The notes under the pieces were generated by a model. That model made no database searches. It was not told the origin of the DNA and was given only the letters and a program-made list of their open reading frames with translations. DNA of 9,169 nt from Verrucomicrobiales bacterium (GTDB lineage Bacteria > Verrucomicrobiota > Verrucomicrobiia > Methylacidiphilales > JAAUTS01): assembly GCA_031279715.1 (NCBI GenBank), contig JAITHY010000058.1:1-9169 (forward strand), given 5' to 3'. The translations under genes and the position numbers were made by a program. Of this stretch, positions 5,966-9,169 are shown one piece after another. Position 1 is the first letter of the stretch. Every line of letters starts with the position of its first letter.

Positions 5966-7033
5966 TTAAACCGTCAGCGTCAGCGCCTTGAACACCACGC
6001 CCATCGACGCGGGATGTGTCAGCGTTTGGAACTCGCGCAACAATTTCGCTGACGGTGAGCGCTCCATCTCTTGGAAAAAACGCCGCTGTCCCAGCCGGGT
6101 TAAGTAACGCCGCTGGTCCGTGTATTCCCGCAAGCGCAGCCCGCCTTGCCCGCCGCTGGCGATGAGCCGGGAAAAATTAACGTGCGCGGTCAAGTCCTGC
6201 TCCCCCGGCGCGGCCAGCACATCCGCCATTTGCCGGTGCCGGCGGTAAGCGCGCAGCGTTCCCTCCCGCCGATTCGGCGTGTAGAGTTCTTCCGCCAACC
6301 CGCCGTAGTCAATCGTCAGAAAAATTCCCTCCGCCAGACACCGCGCCACTGACGCCGCCCAATCCCCCAGCCGCGGCGAAATCTCCGCGCAATACCCCTC
6401 GCCGGCGGGAATTTTCCACTCCGCAATGCGCCACGCCAGTAATTGATCGCACGGCATCTCGCGCCAAGTAAACTTCTCACCGTCAGCGTCCCAGCTGACC
6501 CGCAATTCCCGCCATTCGCCGCCGCTGAACTTCACACACTGCACCGGCAGCGCGTCCGCCAATTCATTGCTGAAAAACACGCCGCGTATCGATTGCTCCG
6601 CCAGTTCATCCGTTGATATTTGCCGGATATTTTCTCCAGCCAGCGTTTGTCGTTGTATCGCCCGCAACGCGGGATGCGGCTCAACCAGAACATACTGGCA
6701 GGCCCGCCACGCCGCCTCATCCACCTCTCGCAAGCGCCTCAATAAATCCGCCGCCAATTCGCCGCGATTCGCGCCTTGCTCGACAATCCGCCACTCTGCG
6801 GGCTTCCCCAAATCCAGCCAGACTTGATAAAACTCGTCCGCCAGCAATCGCCCGAACAAAGACCCCGTTGAAACGCTGGTGTAAAAGTCCCCCTCGCGCC
6901 CGACGACTTTCCGTCCGCTTGAATAATAACCAAATTCAGGATGATAAAGGCAATGCTCCATGAACTCAAAAAACGAGATGGAGCCGCTGACAGTGACGCG
7001 CTCCCGCAACAAAGATGTCAACGCCGGTTCCAA
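5966..7033 (-). CDS. MidA/NDUFAF7-family SAM-dependent methyltransferase
   Basis: 355 aa, the usual length of this family (formerly DUF185). Signatures in order: ISFFEFMEHCLYHPEFGYYS (19-38), GDFYTS (48-53), SAM-binding VEQGANRGELAADLL (84-98), SNELADALPV (155-164), IDYGG (241-245), GTLRAYRRHR (258-267) and DLTAHVNFSRL (280-290). The human member NDUFAF7 dimethylates an arginine of complex I subunit NDUFS2 and is needed for complex I assembly. The bacterial substrate is not settled. Here the gene overlaps nuoA by 16 bp, supporting a complex I role. I chose TTG 7033: the next in-frame ATG (6961) would remove the conserved N-terminal motif, AAAAAGGG lies nine bases before the TTG, and no in-frame ATG or GTG precedes it. 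It ends in LTLTV, encoded by two overlapping copies of the dispersed word. Confidence 0.92.
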   Translation of the reverse strand: MEPALTSLLRERVTVSGSISFFEFMEHCLYHPEFGYYSSGRKVVGREGDFYTSVSTGSLFGRLLADEFYQVWLDLGKPAEWRIVEQGANRGELAADLLRRLREVDEAAWRACQYVLVEPHPALRAIQRQTLAGENIRQISTDELAEQSIRGVFFSNELADALPVQCVKFSGGEWRELRVSWDADGEKFTWREMPCDQLLAWRIAEWKIPAGEGYCAEISPRLGDWAASVARCLAEGIFLTIDYGGLAEELYTPNRREGTLRAYRRHRQMADVLAAPGEQDLTAHVNFSRLIASGGQGGLRLREYTDQRRYLTRLGQRRFFQEMERSPSAKLLREFQTLTHPASMGVVFKALTLTV

Positions 7034-7395
7034 TCGAACACGCCCTTTTTGTACGCGTACAAATGCCCGATTTCAAGCAGCAGCACAAACGCCACCATCG
7101 CCCAAAACACGCTGACGCCGCCGGTGGCAAGCGAATCCAAATACCCCGCCGCCCACGGATACATGAAAATCACCTCAATATCGAACAAAATAAAAATCAT
7201 CGCCACGAGATAAAATTTCACCGAGAAACGCGGCTGGGTTGGAGTCGCCGGATTTTTACCGCACTCATACGCGATGTCCTGCGCCGGATGCCCGCGCCCC
7301 CTTTTCCCCAGCAACATGGACAACCCCACCCCGCCAAGCGCAATGCCCAGCGCAATCACAAGCTGAAACACAATCGGCCAATAATCGCTAATCAC
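7018..7395 (-). CDS. nuoA: NADH-quinone oxidoreductase subunit A (NuoA)
   Basis: Small membrane subunit of respiratory complex I, next to the quinone-site end of the membrane arm. The sequence has the family core AYECGKNP, then RFSVKFYLVAMIFILFDIEV and FMYPWA, with three predicted membrane helices. The Cys in ECG, the acidic FDIE and the PWA signature are all present. I chose GTG 7395 (125 aa), because the resulting start, (V/M)ISDYWPIVFQ, matches typical NuoA N-termini. TTG 7431 would add 12 residues and has a weak GGGA upstream, so the start is uncertain. Unusually, nuoA is followed not by nuoB but by a MidA-family methyltransferase gene overlapping it by 16 bp, so the other nuo genes must be elsewhere. 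A GGCTGGCAAG direct repeat and a GC-rich palindrome lie around the two start candidates. Confidence 0.93.
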   Translation of the reverse strand: MISDYWPIVFQLVIALGIALGGVGLSMLLGKRGRGHPAQDIAYECGKNPATPTQPRFSVKFYLVAMIFILFDIEVIFMYPWAAGYLDSLATGGVSVFWAMVAFVLLLEIGHLYAYKKGVFDWNRR

Positions 7396-7432
7396 GGCTG
7401 GCAAGACTAAAGCCGCGCGGCGGGCTGGCAAG
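7396..7432. repeat. direct repeat GGCTGGCAAG around the nuoA start
   Basis: GGCTGGCAAG occurs at 7396-7405 and 7423-7432 (plus-strand reading), with a perfect 10-bp palindrome GCCGCGCGGC (7412-7421) between the copies. It covers both candidate nuoA start codons. It could be a small duplication, an operator or a leader hairpin; the sequence alone does not decide. Confidence 0.6.
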
Positions 7433-7578
7433 GCTTATTTTCCCGCGCAAAACCAGCAAATTTTACCTGGCATGCCGCGCCGCTCATGACAAACAACCCG
7501 CTGACAATGCCGGATATATTCCTGTCACACAAAAAAACTTTCGCCAACAATGATTCTTTCGCTATATTACCCCCCTCC

Positions 7579-8820
7579 ATGGGCAACCGGTTCAGCACCA
7601 ACACGAAGGTTTTGCAGCGCATTGACGCGCTGGCAGTGCCCATGGTGTGCGCCTTGCTCACGCTCTGGCGCAAGGTCAGCGACTTGTTCCTCTCCCGTGA
7701 CACTGACCGTGAGCCGCGCCGCGTCCTGTTCCTCAAACTCGCGGAGCAAGGCTCCACGGTACTCGCCTATGAGGCTGTCAAACGCGCCGTCGACCGCGTC
7801 GGCAAGGAGCATGTCTATTTCCTGTTGTTCGAGGAAAACCGCTTCATCCTTGACGCGCTCAATCTCGTGCCGCATGACAACGTGCTGGCCATTCGCACCA
7901 AGTCGCCGCTGACAATGATGCTTGGCGCGTTGCAGCGGCTGTGGCAAATCCGGCGGATCGGCATTGATACGGTGATTGACATGGAGTTTTTCGCCCGTTC
8001 ATCGGCGGTCATCAGCTACCTGACCGGCGCGCGGGTGCGGGTCGGCTTCCACGCTTGGTTTGGCGAAGGGCCGTATCGCGGCAATTTGTTCACCCACCGC
8101 GTAATGTATAACGCGCACTTGCACACCTCGCGGCTGTTCGTCAGCCTGGTCGAGGCGCTGAACAATCCGCCGGAAAAATTTCCCGCCTACGGGTTCTCAC
8201 CGCCGGAGAACCCCGGCTTGCCACAATTCTCACCGTCAGCGGCGGAACGCGACGAGGCGTTGCGCATCGTCAGCGAGTTGGTCGGCAACCAGCCGCGCCG
8301 GTTGATTTTGCTCAACGCCAACGCCAGCGACCTGCTGCCGTTGCGCCGCTGGGAATCAGCGAATTATGTTGAGCTGGCAAAACAGCTGCTGGCGAAATTC
8401 CCCGACATCAGCATCGCCTTCACCGGCGCGCCCGACGAGGCGCTGAAGGTCACCGAGTTGGTAAAACTCATCGGCAGCGACCGCGTGTTCTGCCTCGCGG
8501 GCAAGACCACGCTGCGCCAGTTGCTGATTATCTACGGGCTGGCGGAAATACTCGTCACCAACGACAGCGGGCCGGCGCATTTCGCGGCGCTGACGCCGAT
8601 TGACACCGTCGTGCTGTTCGGCCCCGAAACACCGCTGCTGTTCGGCGCGCTCACGCCGCGCAACCACAACCTGTGGGCGCGCACCTCATGCAGCCCGTGC
8701 GTCAACGCCTGGAACAACCGCCAGACGGCATGCCGCGACAACATCTGCATGCAACTCATTTCCGTAAACCAAGTATTCGAAACCGTATGTCAAGTATATC
8801 AAAACAGAATCCGTCAATAA
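7579..8820 (+). CDS. glycosyltransferase family 9 (heptosyltransferase-like)
   Basis: 413 aa from ATG 7579. The GT9/ADP-heptose transferase fold is seen in RRVLFLKLAEQGSTVLAY (47-64, start of the first Rossmann domain), LILLNANA (242-249, start of the second domain) and the C-terminal nucleotide-sugar site VTNDSGPAHFAAL (326-338) with VVLFGPETP (344-352). The end carries a Cys cluster, CSPC (371-374) with C-x4-C (385-390), that I associate with a GT9 subgroup outside the classical WaaC/WaaF enzymes. It likely transfers a sugar to a lipid or surface glycan at the cytoplasmic face of the membrane; the donor is unknown. The frame is open upstream to an ATG at 7486, but that would add a 31-residue extension with no family resemblance. 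TATATT (7563-7568) just before ATG 7579 suggests a very short leader. It overlaps the next gene by 34 bp. Confidence 0.9.
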   Translation: MGNRFSTNTKVLQRIDALAVPMVCALLTLWRKVSDLFLSRDTDREPRRVLFLKLAEQGSTVLAYEAVKRAVDRVGKEHVYFLLFEENRFILDALNLVPHDNVLAIRTKSPLTMMLGALQRLWQIRRIGIDTVIDMEFFARSSAVISYLTGARVRVGFHAWFGEGPYRGNLFTHRVMYNAHLHTSRLFVSLVEALNNPPEKFPAYGFSPPENPGLPQFSPSAAERDEALRIVSELVGNQPRRLILLNANASDLLPLRRWESANYVELAKQLLAKFPDISIAFTGAPDEALKVTELVKLIGSDRVFCLAGKTTLRQLLIIYGLAEILVTNDSGPAHFAALTPIDTVVLFGPETPLLFGALTPRNHNLWARTSCSPCVNAWNNRQTACRDNICMQLISVNQVFETVCQVYQNRIRQ

Positions 8821-9169
8821 CCGCCAACGCCGAGGCTCAGCACAACCCCGCCGTTGGCGTCGCCAAATTTGAACGCAAATGGTTGTACGCCGCGATGATT
8901 ATCCTCGCGGGGCTGTTCGTCGCCGCCCCCGCCTTCCACGGCACCTGGCTTTGGGACGACGACCAGGAAATCACCGCCAACGGAGCGCTCCGCACTTGGG
9001 ACGGACTTTCGGCGATTTGGCACGGCGAGGCGGGCGCTGACTTTCTGCCGCTGAAATCCACGATTTTGTGGATTGAATATCATCTCTGGGAACAAAACAA
9101 CACAGGCTATCACCTCGCCACGGTGCTGTTCCACATCATCAACTCGCTGCTTGTCTGGAAACTCTTTCA
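8787..9169 (+). CDS. TMTC/GT-C-like multispan membrane glycosyltransferase, N-terminal part
   Basis: 127 codons from ATG 8787 run off the window end. After a polar N-terminus come a first membrane span (about 32-50), then WLWDDDQEITAN (54-65), a TWDGLSAIW segment (70-78), FLPLKSTILWIEYHLW (86-101) and GYHLATVLFHIINSLLVW (107-124), which starts the second span. This is the opening pattern of large multispan proteins with C-terminal tetratricopeptide repeats related to the eukaryotic TMTC O-mannosyltransferases. The acidic triad after the first span (57-59) is where GT-C enzymes carry a catalytic acidic residue. In this family the W-x-x-D-Y-x-P-L version is usual; here it is DFLPL. The start lies inside the end of the GT9 gene in another frame (34-bp overlap), indicating translational coupling and a shared glycan task. 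No strong Shine-Dalgarno sequence is visible. Confidence 0.78.
   Translation, partial: MSSISKQNPSITANAEAQHNPAVGVAKFERKWLYAAMIILAGLFVAAPAFHGTWLWDDDQEITANGALRTWDGLSAIWHGEAGADFLPLKSTILWIEYHLWEQNNTGYHLATVLFHIINSLLVWKLF

Larger units (their letters stand above)
1289..8241. repeat. dispersed highly iterated word CCGTCAGCG (extended TCACCGTCAGCG)
   Basis: Exact 9-mers, plus orientation: 2488, 3554, 4394, 5777, 5971, 6480, 8233. Reverse orientation (CGCTGACGG): 1289, 3592, 4491, 6047. Six of these extend to the 12-mer TCACCGTCAGCG (3554, 4394, 4491, 6047, 6480, 8233), and a near-copy TCACCGTCAGCC is at 5057. Ten more 8-mers CGTCAGCG lie at 64, 1542, 2313, 3280, 3578, 5160, 5978, 7110, 8268 and 8588, and about eleven further copies of the 7-mer core bring the total to about 32. 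By base composition one would expect about one or two 7-mers and far fewer than one 9-mer. Most copies lie inside genes, in every frame that avoids the TGA stop, so the signal is at DNA level. Confidence 0.85.

Noticed and set aside
1289..8241. CRISPR array or REP/BIME elements as an explanation of the iterated word
   Set aside because: Copies are only 9-12 bp, irregularly spaced, mostly within genes and not arranged as repeat-spacer units or inverted pairs.
8814..9134. Minus-strand 106-codon frame at the right edge
   Set aside because: It is antisense to the TMTC-like N-terminus, whose membrane spans and WDDD and GYH motifs are convincing.

Overview
This looks like an accessory, partly decaying stretch of chromosome from a Gram-negative bacterium of roughly 55-60% GC (judged by eye). 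The diderm evidence is a lipobox lipoprotein, a heptosyltransferase-type GT9 enzyme and a squalene-synthase (hopanoid-type) remnant. The SDR-type uxuB paired with uxuA, the C-terminal Cys cluster in the GT9 protein and hpnC make me favour Verrucomicrobiota or another PVC lineage. That placement is inference, not a match.

Layout. 1-95 (+): C-terminal end of an unknown protein. 193-714 (-): small lipoprotein. 715-1113: intergenic stretch with two possible micro-ORFs, an 8-bp tandem repeat and a duplicated ~38-bp AT-rich element. 1114-3254 (-): a promoter, tRNA-Ser(CGA), SDR-type fructuronate reductase (uxuB-like) and mannonate dehydratase (uxuA), spaced so tightly that they probably form one transcript. 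3309-4082 (-): a broken hpnC. 4171-4428 (+): a PLDc_N-type small membrane protein, which meets a 4-helix membrane protein (4474-4899, -) tail to tail across a 15-bp-stem hairpin. 4970-5923 (-): an unrecognised beta-rich protein with one amber codon and two apparent homopolymer frameshifts. 5966-7395 (-): nuoA overlapping a MidA/NDUFAF7-family methyltransferase gene. 7579-9169 (+): a GT9 glycosyltransferase and the N-terminus of a TMTC-like multispan GT-C protein, which suggests a surface-glycan locus.

Functional links. UxuB and UxuA are consecutive steps in hexuronate (glucuronate) breakdown. NuoA is a membrane subunit of respiratory complex I, and the eukaryotic relative of its neighbour is a complex I assembly methyltransferase, so the pairing is meaningful. 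Two genes here are disrupted by indels or nonsense, suggesting genome erosion or, for the homopolymer cases, sequence error.

The most striking signal is not a gene. A short non-palindromic word, CCGTCAGCG, with extended form TCACCGTCAGCG, recurs on both strands through the whole window. There are 11 exact 9-mers and about 32 copies of the 7-mer core. It is read in every coding frame that does not create a stop, so the selection or amplification must act on DNA, in the manner of DNA-uptake sequences or Chi-like words.
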